The notes under the pieces are model-generated. The model saw nothing but the letters and a program-made list of their open reading frames with translations, searched no databases and had not been told where the DNA came from. The position numbers and the translations under genes are program-made. Below, in pieces: positions 1-8,952 of a DNA stretch of 46,218 nt. The DNA comes from Flavobacteriaceae bacterium (GTDB taxonomy: Bacteria > Bacteroidota > Bacteroidia > Flavobacteriales > Flavobacteriaceae), in NCBI GenBank assembly GCA_028280265.1, contig JANQMD010000001.1, positions 1 through 46,218 of the forward strand, in the 5' to 3' direction. Numbering within the stretch: position 1 is the stretch's first letter; each line of letters begins with the position of its first letter.

Positions 1-44
1 TTGATTCATTTTTAAATTTAATAAAAGAGTCGATTATTGTGTGG

Positions 45-73
45 AAAACCCTGACAGTATTGTCAGGGTTTTT
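45..73. terminator. Rho-independent terminator hairpin
   Basis: A perfect stem CCCTGACA/TGTCAGGG with a GTAT loop is flanked by A and T runs, so it could stop transcription in either direction. It most likely ends a gene lying left of the window. Confidence 0.75.
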
Positions 74-86
74 GTTTGGATTGTCT

Positions 87-235
87 TGTCCTGAAAAAAG
101 TTGACCATAAATCATTAGATGGTGGAAAACACAAAAAGATCAATGAAAAACCACCCAAAACTAGCTTTGGATGGTTGTAATATTAGTACTAATTTTATCC
201 GCTAAACAATCAGCCATTTTAGGACGACTCAGGAC
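87..235. mobile_element. Possible remnant of an IS end (IS3-like), no transposase
   Basis: The left edge begins TGTCCTGAAAAAAGTTGACC, which resembles the terminal repeats of IS3-family elements in flavobacteria as I remember them. About 130 bp later the sequence CAGGAC at 230-235 could be a decayed right end. No reading frame lies between, so at most this is a small non-autonomous or internally deleted element. The resemblance is from memory and the right end matches over only about six bases. Confidence 0.25.
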
Positions 236-243
236 TATATTTG
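236..243 (+). promoter_or_regulatory. Bacteroidota -7 promoter element (TATATTTG)
   Basis: TATATTTG matches the TAnnTTTG -7 consensus exactly. It ends one base before an ATG at 245. A transcript starting a few bases downstream would exclude that ATG, so the TonB receptor should start at the ATG at 275. No good -33 TTTG is seen at the expected distance. Confidence 0.55.
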
Positions 244-274
244 TATGTTCAACATTCATAAAAAACTTTTCAAT

Positions 275-3200
275 ATGATAAAAAAAGCACCCTCATTTTT
301 TATACTTTTCGTTTTGATAAGTTTTGCAATCAATGCACAGGTAACCACATCTAAAATTAAAGGAACAATAACAGATGATAAGGGTAAAGGTCTTTTTGGT
401 GCCAATGTAATCGTCTTGCACATACCTACGGGAACAGTTTCAGGTACAATTACACACGAGAATGGTAAATACATCTTACCAAATTTAAGAGTTGGCGGTC
501 CGTATAAGATTACATTTAGCTATGTGGGTTATACTACTCAAGAAGTGAATGACATCTTTTTAACGTTGGGTAAAACCATAAGCATAGACAGCAAGCTAAT
601 AGAAGAAGGAACACAGCTTGATGAAATTGTGATTACATCTTCCAGAAACTCTACATTTAATAGCGACAGAACTGGAGCGCAAACGAGCATTAGTTCGAAG
701 CAGCTTAAGACACTTCCCACAATTTCTAGATCACAAGCCGATTTTACTAGGTTAGAACCCACTGCGAGTAATGGTTCTTTTGGAGGAAGAAACGATCAGT
801 TCAATAACTTTTCTTTAGATGGTTCTATTTTTAACAATCCGTTTGGGTTAGATGCAGCTACACCAGGAGGACAAACAAATGCGCAGCCTATTTCTTTAGA
901 TGCAATTGATCAGGTTTCTGTTTCTGTTGCTCCTTATGATGTAACTCTCTCTGGGTTTACAGGAGCCTCAGTGAATGCGGTGACAAAAAGCGGTACCAAT
1001 ACTTGGTCTGGAACGACTTATGGATTCTACAGAAATCAGGATCTGACAGGAGGTAAGGTTAAGGGTCAGAAAGTGTTCAAACCTAAATTGACACAAAATC
1101 AGTATGGAATTAGTTTAGGGGGACCTATTGTTAAAGACAAGCTATTTGTTTTTGCAAATTTTGAAAGAGATGAAGTAATTGAATTGGGATCGGCATTCTT
1201 GCCAAATAGAGGAACAGGTGCAGTTAATGAATCTAGTGTTTTAGCATCAGATTTACAGTTGGTATCCAATATTTTATCTCAAATCGATTTAGGAGGAGGA
1301 AATTTTTACAATCCAGGAGCTTTTGAAGGTTTTACCTTTGACGCAAAGTCTTCCAAAGGAATTTTAAAACTTGATTGGAATATCAATAAAAATAACAGAC
1401 TGGCATTTATTTACAATTTTTTAAGAGCATCAAAAGAAAAGCCAGCACACCCAACAGGCTTAGGATTTAGAGGGCCAAGTGCTGCTACGTTACAGTTTCA
1501 GAATGCAGGTTATCAAATTAATAATAATATCAATTCTTTCTTAATAGAATTGAATTCAACGATTAATGAAGCAACTACAAATAAGCTTCAAGTTGGATAT
1601 ACACATTTCGATGATTTTAGAAATCCGTTATCAACTCCAGCACCTTCTATAACTATTCAAAACAATGGAACTAATTATATTATTGCTGGGCATGAGCCAT
1701 TTTCTATTCACAATAAGTTAGATCAAAAGGTATTGCAACTCACAAATAACATGCATTTTTTTGAAGGAGATCATATCTATACAGTAGGTTTCTCTTTTGA
1801 AAAATTTATGTTTGATAACTCATTTAACTTGGGAGCTTATGGAGCACAAGGAGTATTTTTCCCTTCGGGAGATATCAATGATTTTAGAAATACTGTTGGA
1901 AATCCAGCGACAGAAGCAGCTCTGGTAGCTGTTTATCAAGCTCGCTTCGATGCTGCAAGAGCGGCACATGCCAGTTTAACTGCTAATGGTGAAGGAAATG
2001 TAGGAGGATGGGCATTTACAGAAACAAATGTCGGTCAGTTAGCATTCTACATTCAAGATGAATGGGAGGTAAATGAAAACTTTAAATTTACCTATGGTAT
2101 TCGTTTTGATAAGCCCTTATATTTCGATTCAACACAAAAAGCTCAAGAAGTGATCGATGTAGCCTGCTGTACGGATTTTAGCATTCCATATATAAACCCA
2201 AATACAGGAGAAACGGTGTTTTTAGATACTAGAAACATGCCAACAGGTGAGTGGTTGATTTCTCCAAGAATAGGTTTTAACTGGGATATAAAAGGAGATC
2301 GAACTTTTCAACTTCGTGGAGGATCTGGGGTCTTTTCTGGAAGATTGCCTTTTGTCTGGATTGGAAATCAAATATCCAATCCCAATACATTTTTTCTACA
2401 AATGGTTGACCCAGACTTTAAGTTTCCACAGGTCTGGAGAACGAATCTTGGACTAGATTACAAATTAGAGTCAGGTTATGTTATTTCTTCGGATATAGCT
2501 TATACAAAAGACATCAATGGAGCACATGTACAGAACTGGGGGTTGAGAAATCCATCAGGAAGATTGTCAGGAGTGGATAATAGAGCATATTATTTAGCAA
2601 GTGATATCATTAATAACGCTTATGTTTTTACCAATTCAGATAAGGGTAGAACATTCAATGTTTCTACAAAAATTGAAAAATCTTTCGAAAATGGATGGTA
2701 TACAAATGTTGCTTATAGTTATTTAGATTCTAGGGATGTAAACTCTGTTGAATCAGAAATCACTGCCGATGCTTTTAGTTTCAATCCGATCGTTGGAGAC
2801 GCAAATACCGAAGTATTGTCTAATTCTCGGTATGGAGATACACACAGAGTTATCGGGCTAGCTTCAAAACAGTTTCAATTTTTTGGAGAAAATGCACCTA
2901 CTACTTTTACCGCATTTTTTGAATATGCGAGAGGAGGAAGATTCCATTATACCTACGGAGGAGACATCAATGGAGATGGTTCAAATCTAAACGATCTCTT
3001 ATATGTACCTACAGAATCAGAAATAAGTCGAATGCAGTTTTCTAATACTGGACAGGCTCAAGCATTTAATGCCTACATTCAGCAAGATAAGTATTTGAGG
3101 GGAAGGAGAGGACAATATGTAGAACGCTATGGAGCATTGGCTCCTTGGAGAGGAAGATGGGATATGAAGATTTTACAAGACATTAAAATAACAGGAACAA

Positions 3201-3427
3201 ATACGTTACAGTTAAGTTTGGACATTTTAAATGTTGGGAATTTAATCAATTCGAATTGGGGATTGATTGAGCAACCAAGAAATATTCAACCCGTAGGGGT
3301 AACTGTAGACCCTGCTACTTTGATTCCTACCTATACATTTGACCCGAGTTTAACAGAGACATTTACAGTGAATCCCGATTTGCTATCGAGATGGCAAGCA
3401 CAATTTGGTGTGAGATATATTTTCTAG
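275..3427 (+). CDS. Oar-like TonB-dependent outer-membrane receptor
   Basis: This is a large outer-membrane beta-barrel protein of the Oar-like TonB-dependent family. From the ATG at 275 the protein is 1050 residues and opens with a clean signal peptide ending S-F-A-I-N-A-Q. A CarboxypepD-reg-like domain follows (about residues 25-105, K-I-K-G-T-I-T-D), then a plug region with a GGRNDQFNNFSLDG stretch and G-G-P-I-V-K-D-K, then a long barrel ending in an aromatic F. The upstream in-frame ATG at 245 adds ten residues before the signal peptide and sits directly after the -7 element, so I prefer 275. No SusD-like partner is adjacent, so it is not an obvious polysaccharide utilisation locus. The substrate is unknown; Oar-type proteins are linked to large substrates or protein export rather than siderophores. 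Confidence 0.88.
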   Translation: MIKKAPSFFILFVLISFAINAQVTTSKIKGTITDDKGKGLFGANVIVLHIPTGTVSGTITHENGKYILPNLRVGGPYKITFSYVGYTTQEVNDIFLTLGKTISIDSKLIEEGTQLDEIVITSSRNSTFNSDRTGAQTSISSKQLKTLPTISRSQADFTRLEPTASNGSFGGRNDQFNNFSLDGSIFNNPFGLDAATPGGQTNAQPISLDAIDQVSVSVAPYDVTLSGFTGASVNAVTKSGTNTWSGTTYGFYRNQDLTGGKVKGQKVFKPKLTQNQYGISLGGPIVKDKLFVFANFERDEVIELGSAFLPNRGTGAVNESSVLASDLQLVSNILSQIDLGGGNFYNPGAFEGFTFDAKSSKGILKLDWNINKNNRLAFIYNFLRASKEKPAHPTGLGFRGPSAATLQFQNAGYQINNNINSFLIELNSTINEATTNKLQVGYTHFDDFRNPLSTPAPSITIQNNGTNYIIAGHEPFSIHNKLDQKVLQLTNNMHFFEGDHIYTVGFSFEKFMFDNSFNLGAYGAQGVFFPSGDINDFRNTVGNPATEAALVAVYQARFDAARAAHASLTANGEGNVGGWAFTETNVGQLAFYIQDEWEVNENFKFTYGIRFDKPLYFDSTQKAQEVIDVACCTDFSIPYINPNTGETVFLDTRNMPTGEWLISPRIGFNWDIKGDRTFQLRGGSGVFSGRLPFVWIGNQISNPNTFFLQMVDPDFKFPQVWRTNLGLDYKLESGYVISSDIAYTKDINGAHVQNWGLRNPSGRLSGVDNRAYYLASDIINNAYVFTNSDKGRTFNVSTKIEKSFENGWYTNVAYSYLDSRDVNSVESEITADAFSFNPIVGDANTEVLSNSRYGDTHRVIGLASKQFQFFGENAPTTFTAFFEYARGGRFHYTYGGDINGDGSNLNDLLYVPTESEISRMQFSNTGQAQAFNAYIQQDKYLRGRRGQYVERYGALAPWRGRWDMKILQDIKITGTNTLQLSLDILNVGNLINSNWGLIEQPRNIQPVGVTVDPATLIPTYTFDPSLTETFTVNPDLLSRWQAQFGVRYIF

Positions 3428-3443
3428 AATTCTTTGAATTCTA
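3425..3443. repeat. Perfect inverted repeat at the receptor stop codon
   Basis: TAGAATTC-TTT-GAATTCTA is an 8-bp perfect inverted repeat that includes the receptor stop codon. There is no following T tract, so it is not a standard terminator, but it could form an mRNA 3' hairpin. Confidence 0.3.
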
Positions 3444-3580
3444 AGCTGAGCTCTCCTAATTAGCAGACTCGCTTGTTGAAGTGTATATTAAGCTCTGATT
3501 ATGTTTTATGAAAAGAATTCAGAATTCCATTAAAATTAAGATATTTAGCCCCTTACAAAGCAGAACTTTTTATTGAAAAA

Positions 3581-4048
3581 ATGAAATACAGACAGCTAAC
3601 CAAAGAGCAATTTGAATCTCTGCACCATGAGTTTGCGCAGTTTTTAGCAACTCAAAAAATCGATGTTGAAGAATGGAAAAGTATCAAAGAAACGCAACCA
3701 AAATTAGCAGAAGAAGAATTAAATCTCTTTAGTGATATGGTGTGGGAAGATGTTATAACCAAAGTTTCCTACTTAGAACATTACTCAAAAAACTCGATTA
3801 ACTTTTTTAAAACTGAAAAAGAGTCTATCTCACGAATTGTTGTGAAAGTGAACAAAGAAATTGATTTATTTACACAAGAAGGGTATGAGTGGCTGTTGAA
3901 GAATCCTAAAAATGAAAATGTGGAGTATTTTAGAGGAAGTAAAAGTTATACAAAGGAGAGGAATGCTGAAATCTTTGACCTAATTGAAAAGGGTAGTCAG
4001 ATTTCAAAGGGTGAATTGTACGAATATTTTAATCGTTTAACATCTTAA
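3581..4048 (+). CDS. DUF6495-type conserved flavobacterial protein
   Basis: This 155-residue cytoplasmic protein starts MKYRQLTKEQFESLHHEFAQ and has no signal peptide or membrane segment. It is mostly charged and helical, with an E-E-W-K and an E-L-Y-E-Y-F region at the C-terminus. I recognise it from memory as the small flavobacterial family annotated DUF6495, of unknown function. Its last codons (E-Y-F-N-R-L-T-S-stop) fall inside the 58-bp direct repeat, and the same bases on the other strand encode the end of the sirtuin. In the ancestral arrangement this gene and the sirtuin gene were probably convergent with overlapping 3' ends. Confidence 0.7.
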   Translation: MKYRQLTKEQFESLHHEFAQFLATQKIDVEEWKSIKETQPKLAEEELNLFSDMVWEDVITKVSYLEHYSKNSINFFKTEKESISRIVVKVNKEIDLFTQEGYEWLLKNPKNENVEYFRGSKSYTKERNAEIFDLIEKGSQISKGELYEYFNRLTS

Positions 4049-4080
4049 GTAACACCTCTGTCCCCTCTACTGCGCCTTTT
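4023..4080. repeat. Left copy of a 58-bp direct repeat bounding a 4.9-kb block
   Basis: This stretch recurs at 8953-9010 with one difference (C at 4062, T at 8992). Read forward it ends the DUF6495 gene; read in reverse it contains the last codons of the sirtuin gene (K-G-A-V-E-G-T-E-V-L-L-K-M-L-N-D-stop), although the rest of the sirtuin is absent here. The identity stops sharply at both edges. It behaves like attL of an integrated element or a duplicated target. Confidence 0.85.
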
Positions 4081-4407
4081 CGGGCAAGGTTACTGCTCCC
4101 ATAATTTCCGTTGGAAGGAAAGGATAGGAAAGACTAATTCAACTGAATTAGTTGTTTTGTATTCATTTTTTATAGCTTTTTCTATATAAGGGTTTAACTC
4201 TTAACCAAATACCGTCAGCTCTAAATTTCCTCAATTATGGGTATTGTGTAAATTTTCTTACTGCTGTAATTTTGAGAAAAATTGGTGAGAGAAAAAATTG
4301 CTGTATTTAATTTTTCACAAACCATTTTTAATACTCTCCATTTTCCACACATTAGTTGTGTAGGATTTTTTGTAAAATAATTTTTAATCAAAAAAGACAA
4401 ACGAAAA
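4081..4407. other. Non-coding leader of the inserted block, with a hairpin
   Basis: No convincing gene lies in these 327 bases. A perfect hairpin ACTAATTC-AACT-GAATTAGT at 4133-4152 is followed by a T-rich stretch and may be a terminator. A weaker ACACA/TGTGT inverted repeat sits about 50 bases before the next start codon. No exact TAnnTTTG promoter element was found close to the next gene. Confidence 0.4.
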
Positions 4408-5823
4408 ATGAAAAAGTCATTATTTCTGTGTTGCTGTTTATTAATGATGGCAACACAAGCTCAGGAAAAACTGGACTGTGATTTCAACGTTCAGGAAGCA
4501 CTATTTTATCTCAAAGGAGATAAAAATTTCAAACCAAATCTTTCAAAAAGCATAGAGTATTTAAAACCTTGTCTTGTTTCGGGTAACTCAAACGCTCAAT
4601 TAGTCATGGGAAGAATTTATGCTGCTAAAAAAGATGAAAAAAGCTACCGAAAAGCGTTCAAATTATTCAAAAAAGCTGCAAAACAAGGAAACCGAATGGC
4701 GATGGGAGAGCTTGGCGTACTATTCAAATACGGAAGAGGTTGCAATCTTAATTTTAACAAAGCCAGAAAATGGTTTAAAAAAGGAGCGGAGTTAGGAGAC
4801 AGAAAATCTATTTACAGCTTGGGTTATCTCTACCTAAAGGGATTTGGAAACATAGACCAAGATTATTCGAAAGCTGTTAAATGGTTTCAAAAAACGGATC
4901 ATCCGATGGCTAAATATTGGTTGGGAGTTTGCTATTATTACGGTTATGGAGTTGAGAAAAATATTCAAAAAGCACATAAATTGTTTGGATCAGAATATAA
5001 AGATGACACTACACATAGCCTTTCCGTAAACAGTAGTACAAAAAATAGTATTCCGAAAGGATTAAAAACAAATACCACTTTAGAAGAGACAGATAACTCT
5101 AAAACAATTACCAGTGAAGAATTAGTTGGGGAATGGTCTGGAATGCTCTTGAAATTTGACTGGTCTGGAAATCATATTGAAGAAAAATATCCGTTGTCAA
5201 TCAAATTTAAAAGAGACCCGGCTGAAAAAATACTAACCTACGAGTTTTTAGCAGCAAAACAGAAAGTAAAAGGAAGTGTCTCTGAGGACAGGTCACTACT
5301 ATTTCAAGGTTCAGAAATCACCTTGCCCTATGTGTCTTTTGATAAAAGAATTCCAAGTGAGTTGATCTATCAGTTTTTATCAGGCAGTTTGAAGAAGAAA
5401 CATTTTAAAGAGACAGATTATTTGATTGGAAATCTGGAAAGTTACATTGGAATGTGGAACGAATCAGGAGCTCCTATGCGATTTGTACTGAGAAAAAAAG
5501 AAACATTTGTCAACTCTAAAGAAGAATTGAGCGATGAGGCTCTACAAGCATTGGCAGAACAGAGTCAAAATTTCATCAAACTTTATCCAAACCCTTTCGA
5601 AAGCGACCTGATTATATCTTACAAGTTGGATGCTCCAAGTTTTGTTGAGGTTAAAATTTCAGATTTACACGGAAATCAGAATTCTTTTCTGGAAAGAGGT
5701 AAAGAGCAAAAAGTTGGAAAGCACAGTTACTTTTTCAATGGATCTGGACTTAAAAAAGGGATTTATGTGGTAACGGTCATTGTGAATAAGCAAAGAAAAA
5801 CAAGAATTATTGTAAAAAAGTAA
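4408..5823 (+). CDS. Secreted Sel1-repeat protein with T9SS sorting domain
   Basis: This 471-residue exported protein has a signal peptide at residues 1-19 with an unusual C-C-C run in its core. About four Sel1-like repeats follow at residues 57-195; the recurring pattern is A-x-x-x-G-x-x-Y-x-x-G-x-G with K-A-x-K-W-F. A separate domain at about 237-360 opens L-V-G-E-W-S-G, like small extracellular beta-barrel domains. From residue 392 (L-Y-P-N-P-F) to the end is a type A T9SS sorting domain ending G-I-Y-V-V-T-V and a basic tail, so the protein should be exported through the type IX system and attached or released at the surface. Only 4 bp separate it from the next gene, so the two are probably co-transcribed. 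Sel1 repeats bind proteins; the partner is unknown. Confidence 0.8.
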   Translation: MKKSLFLCCCLLMMATQAQEKLDCDFNVQEALFYLKGDKNFKPNLSKSIEYLKPCLVSGNSNAQLVMGRIYAAKKDEKSYRKAFKLFKKAAKQGNRMAMGELGVLFKYGRGCNLNFNKARKWFKKGAELGDRKSIYSLGYLYLKGFGNIDQDYSKAVKWFQKTDHPMAKYWLGVCYYYGYGVEKNIQKAHKLFGSEYKDDTTHSLSVNSSTKNSIPKGLKTNTTLEETDNSKTITSEELVGEWSGMLLKFDWSGNHIEEKYPLSIKFKRDPAEKILTYEFLAAKQKVKGSVSEDRSLLFQGSEITLPYVSFDKRIPSELIYQFLSGSLKKKHFKETDYLIGNLESYIGMWNESGAPMRFVLRKKETFVNSKEELSDEALQALAEQSQNFIKLYPNPFESDLIISYKLDAPSFVEVKISDLHGNQNSFLERGKEQKVGKHSYFFNGSGLKKGIYVVTVIVNKQRKTRIIVKK

Positions 5824-5827
5824 GACT

Positions 5828-8092
5828 ATGAAAACAAGAAAATACTTCCACACATTTTTAATATTGAGCCTATTTTTTTCGAACCTTTTAATCGGACAGG
5901 TTCTAGATTCGAGAGTAGATGAATTTTTATTTGACGATAAGTTTGAAAACCCCATAAGAAGAAGACCTCCAACAGGAGATGAGGTTACTGAAAATATTCG
6001 TTTTACTTATACGAACAGCGCAGCCTTATTCTCTCATAGCTTAATAGAAAGAGCGATGCGAGCGCAACAAGATGCTTGGTTTTTTAGACAGTACAACTTA
6101 CTGGAACAAGAGATTGAAAAACAACTAGGAACACAATTTCCTAATTTTCAAGAAGCTCAGAGAGCATTTTACAAGAATTTAGAGAAAAGTACTGTTTTAG
6201 GGAATGTTGGATCGTCAAAATCAAAATACAGTTCTAGAGTAAATACGAAAACAAAAGTTCAAAAGAAATTTGTGAGTGATTATAAACTACTCGATATAAG
6301 AGCCAACGAAATTAGGAGCGGACAAATTCTCTCCAGTTTTGGTCATCTCCAACATCAGGGAACACCATTGAATCAGCTTACAAGTTTAAGTCAGATAGAA
6401 GCTTTGAAAACGTCCGATTTGAATGCATTAAAAAATAACGCATGGAGGTTGTTCAATGATCAAAAGGTATATAATTACCTCGAATACAGTATCAACAGAG
6501 GGTTAATAGCCAATAATCTGAATCATCCTATTTTAACTGAACTGCTTCAAAAACAATTGCTGCATTACAATGGTTTTGATAGATGGCAACAACTGGATTT
6601 GATGCAATTGTATCTGAATAGAGTACAAATTCCCTTAGTGTTGATCGTACCTATTTATCCTAATACGTTTGGGCATTCGACTTTTATTGAAAACTTTGCC
6701 ACAACGAATCGATCGGGAGGAATCTCAATTTTTCACCCCAGTTATTTGAGTGATGCTATAGCGGCAGCATTAAGCAATAATCCTAGTACTCCCGCTCATG
6801 TGATTCGAACCAGAGTCACAGCTGCGTACAATTCAAGTTTACAGCAAGCAACATCGGCTATTTTAAATACATCGAATACAGATGATATCTTAGCGGAAGC
6901 TGCCGTAACTGGACTTGGGAGGAGAAACAATACATTTTTAGATGCCAAACCAGCTTTGAGAGAAGAAATTGTAAAGTACTTTAAGGCAAATAATTCTTCT
7001 AAATTTTCTCAGGATGGGATTAATTATCTTTTAAATCAATATCACGATAAAAAACTCTTTGTAATAGATAAAAATGTATATTCTTCCTCTATTGCACCAT
7101 TAATAGGAGATATAAATGATCCAGCTAGGGCTTTTGAATTTTGTCCATCAGATCGAGGAATTAAAGAAGGGCTACCTCATTTTGGTAATGTACTTAGTAA
7201 ATTCTTTGAAATTGAACAAGATAATAATTTCAAAGGCTTTATTATAAGAGAAATGTTTGACGCTAAAGGGATACGTGTCCCTAGTCAAAATGTAGTAGCT
7301 AACAGTTGGTATGGAGAAAATTTTAAGTTTGCAAATCAAGTTGATGGCTGTATCAGAATTGAATTCCTTAATGATTTCACAAATATTTTATTACCTGATT
7401 GTCAAAAGAATGAATATGAAGACGCAATTAGAAAAGGTGATATCGTTTTTTCAAAAAAATATGGTTGGGTTGATGCTTCTCACGCTTTTGTAGATACAGA
7501 TAGGAATAACCCTTTTATTGGAGTAAAAAATCTTTGGAGGCAATTAAAAAATCCTCCATTACCAAGTCAAATTTCTGATGGGTATTATTCTGTAAATTAT
7601 AAACAAGATGTAATCTTACTTGGGTTATCTGTAGGTATAGAAAGACAATATTTGGTAAAACCAGGATTGAGCTTTGCGCAAAGAAAATCTGTTGCTTTGG
7701 CTATTCTACAGGATGTTTCTCTTGCTTTCGAATCATTACAATCTCTCCATCCAACATCAACCTCATCTTTTGAGCCAGCAGATTTACCCTCCAATATGCT
7801 TAGTTTTTACAGACATGTTGAAGGTTATACAGAACAGCAAATACGAAATATAATAGAAACAGTGAGTGTTAACCAATCTTTAGAAGTATTTAGATTATAT
7901 CCTTGTACATTTGTAGATAAAAAATATAAGAATAAAACATTTAAGCCTGTACGTTTTGAATCACCTTATACCTCATCAGATTTTGGCGTTCCTAATGTAT
8001 TTAATACTGTACAGCCTCTTACAATAAAATCGATAAAAGAATTTGGAACAGCTGACCTTATTCTTTTTCAACAAGACATCATAAGCAGATAA
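5828..8092 (+). CDS. Large exported protein with DUF4056-like C-terminal motifs
   Basis: This 754-residue protein has a signal peptide (residues 1-23, ending L-L-I-G-Q) and no further clear membrane helix. The N-terminal half is helical and unfamiliar. The C-terminal half carries G-D-I-V-F-S-K-K-Y-G-W-V-D-A-S-H (537-552) and F-E-P-A-D-L-P-S-N-M-L (648-658). These remind me of DUF4056 proteins, which have a G-F-I-D-x-A-H motif and an F-S-P-E-D-L-x-S-N-L-L motif; D549 and H552 would be the conserved pair. That similarity is from memory and weak elsewhere. The second half appears more AT-rich than the first, as in modular proteins whose C-terminal domain is exchanged. A lipoprotein gene begins one base after the stop, so an effector with an adjacent immunity protein is possible. 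No T9SS sorting domain is seen at its C-terminus. Confidence 0.6.
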   Translation: MKTRKYFHTFLILSLFFSNLLIGQVLDSRVDEFLFDDKFENPIRRRPPTGDEVTENIRFTYTNSAALFSHSLIERAMRAQQDAWFFRQYNLLEQEIEKQLGTQFPNFQEAQRAFYKNLEKSTVLGNVGSSKSKYSSRVNTKTKVQKKFVSDYKLLDIRANEIRSGQILSSFGHLQHQGTPLNQLTSLSQIEALKTSDLNALKNNAWRLFNDQKVYNYLEYSINRGLIANNLNHPILTELLQKQLLHYNGFDRWQQLDLMQLYLNRVQIPLVLIVPIYPNTFGHSTFIENFATTNRSGGISIFHPSYLSDAIAAALSNNPSTPAHVIRTRVTAAYNSSLQQATSAILNTSNTDDILAEAAVTGLGRRNNTFLDAKPALREEIVKYFKANNSSKFSQDGINYLLNQYHDKKLFVIDKNVYSSSIAPLIGDINDPARAFEFCPSDRGIKEGLPHFGNVLSKFFEIEQDNNFKGFIIREMFDAKGIRVPSQNVVANSWYGENFKFANQVDGCIRIEFLNDFTNILLPDCQKNEYEDAIRKGDIVFSKKYGWVDASHAFVDTDRNNPFIGVKNLWRQLKNPPLPSQISDGYYSVNYKQDVILLGLSVGIERQYLVKPGLSFAQRKSVALAILQDVSLAFESLQSLHPTSTSSFEPADLPSNMLSFYRHVEGYTEQQIRNIIETVSVNQSLEVFRLYPCTFVDKKYKNKTFKPVRFESPYTSSDFGVPNVFNTVQPLTIKSIKEFGTADLILFQQDIISR

Positions 8093-8093
8093 A

Positions 8094-8507
8094 ATGAAAA
8101 AATTATATATTAAGTTATGTTTACTAATACTTTCAATTGGGTTAAATTCTTGTTTTTCAGAAAAATTTGAATATATCGGAAAAAAACAAGTTCTTAACAA
8201 ACCAGATTGGATAGTTAAATTTTATCAATTAGATAAATTTGAAGTGTTTACCCCTGTGAGATATGAAATCACTAACAAAGATGGAAGTTTAATTTCAGAA
8301 AGGCATCGTTTAACAAGTGCAGATGCAAATTTGCAAAACGTCAATAATTTCTATGTGAAGGTACAGGATAGTATTTTATATATATGCTATCCTTATCCAA
8401 AAGTTGTGGCTATTAAACACATTTCTAATTTAGATAAACCAAATCAATGGGATTTAATTAAGAAACTCTATAGACGAGATACTTCTTTGTATAGAAGATA
8501 TAAATAA
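8094..8507 (+). CDS. Small lipoprotein, 5' part of a frameshifted gene
   Basis: The 137 residues start with a lipoprotein signal whose lipobox is L-N-S-C, giving a lipidated Cys20. No known domain is recognised. It begins one base after the stop of the 754-residue gene, so it is translated from the same transcript. The frame closes at 8505, but good coding sequence continues at once in the +1 frame to 8769, without its own start codon. The intact gene would encode about 225 residues. Its position suggests an immunity or accessory protein for the preceding gene; that is inference only. Confidence 0.65.
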   Translation: MKKLYIKLCLLILSIGLNSCFSEKFEYIGKKQVLNKPDWIVKFYQLDKFEVFTPVRYEITNKDGSLISERHRLTSADANLQNVNNFYVKVQDSILYICYPYPKVVAIKHISNLDKPNQWDLIKKLYRRDTSLYRRYK

Positions 8508-8769
8508 AATTTCTAGGAACTTATTCATCGATGATTATGGGAAACCAGATAGCACCAGAATTGTAAAGAATAAAATTCGAGTTAGTATATCAGAAAAAGA
8601 TAATGAGAGTGATTTTAGCCAAACACTTACTCAATCACAACTTGAAATTGAAGAAGGGACATTTGATGAAAAGCCTCTTTTTATTATTTGGAATAAAGAG
8701 AGTTATGAGATTAGAATATTAATGAGGTATGAAAGAGGTTACAGTGAAATAACTTTTGTTAAAAAATAA
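8458..8769 (+). pseudogene. Frameshifted 3' part of the lipoprotein gene
   Basis: This frame is open from 8458 to the stop at 8767-8769 and reads as normal protein (I-D-D-Y-G-K-P-D-S-T-R-I-V, ending Y-S-E-I-T-F-V-K-K). The only in-frame ATG is close to the C-terminus, and a stop at 8455-8457 closes the frame on the left, so it is not an independent gene. Switching between 8458 and 8507 joins it to the lipoprotein. A one-base insertion or two-base deletion, or a sequencing error, explains the break. Confidence 0.65.
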
Positions 8770-8952
8770 GTTAGTAATTGCCTACTTTTTATTTCATCGT
8801 AATTTTCTTGTTAAGAAAAGAAATACTTTTATTAATACATGATGAGTCGGATAAACTTAAATAGAGTTGAGCAATATCTTTGGAAATTGACATATATTGT
8901 AGGACAGCTGAAAAAAAGGCTATTTGCAAAATTACAAAAAATGTTTATTTTA
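8770..8952. other. Non-coding right edge of the inserted block
   Basis: The stretch is AT-rich, with no recognised gene. A 43-codon frame at 8839-8970 encodes a cationic, possibly amphipathic peptide (R-V-E-Q-Y-L-W-K-L-T, then G-Q-L-K-K-R-L-F-A-K-L-Q-K). It runs through the right direct repeat and has no supporting signals, so I do not call it a gene. No integrase or terminal inverted repeat was found. Confidence 0.4.

Noticed and set aside
245..274. Upstream ATG of the Oar-like receptor adding ten residues
   Set aside because: It follows the -7 element by one base, so a transcript from that promoter would not include it, and the signal peptide is cleaner from 275.
3425..3443. Rho-independent terminator after the Oar-like receptor
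   Set aside because: The stem is AT-rich, overlaps the stop codon and lacks a T tract.
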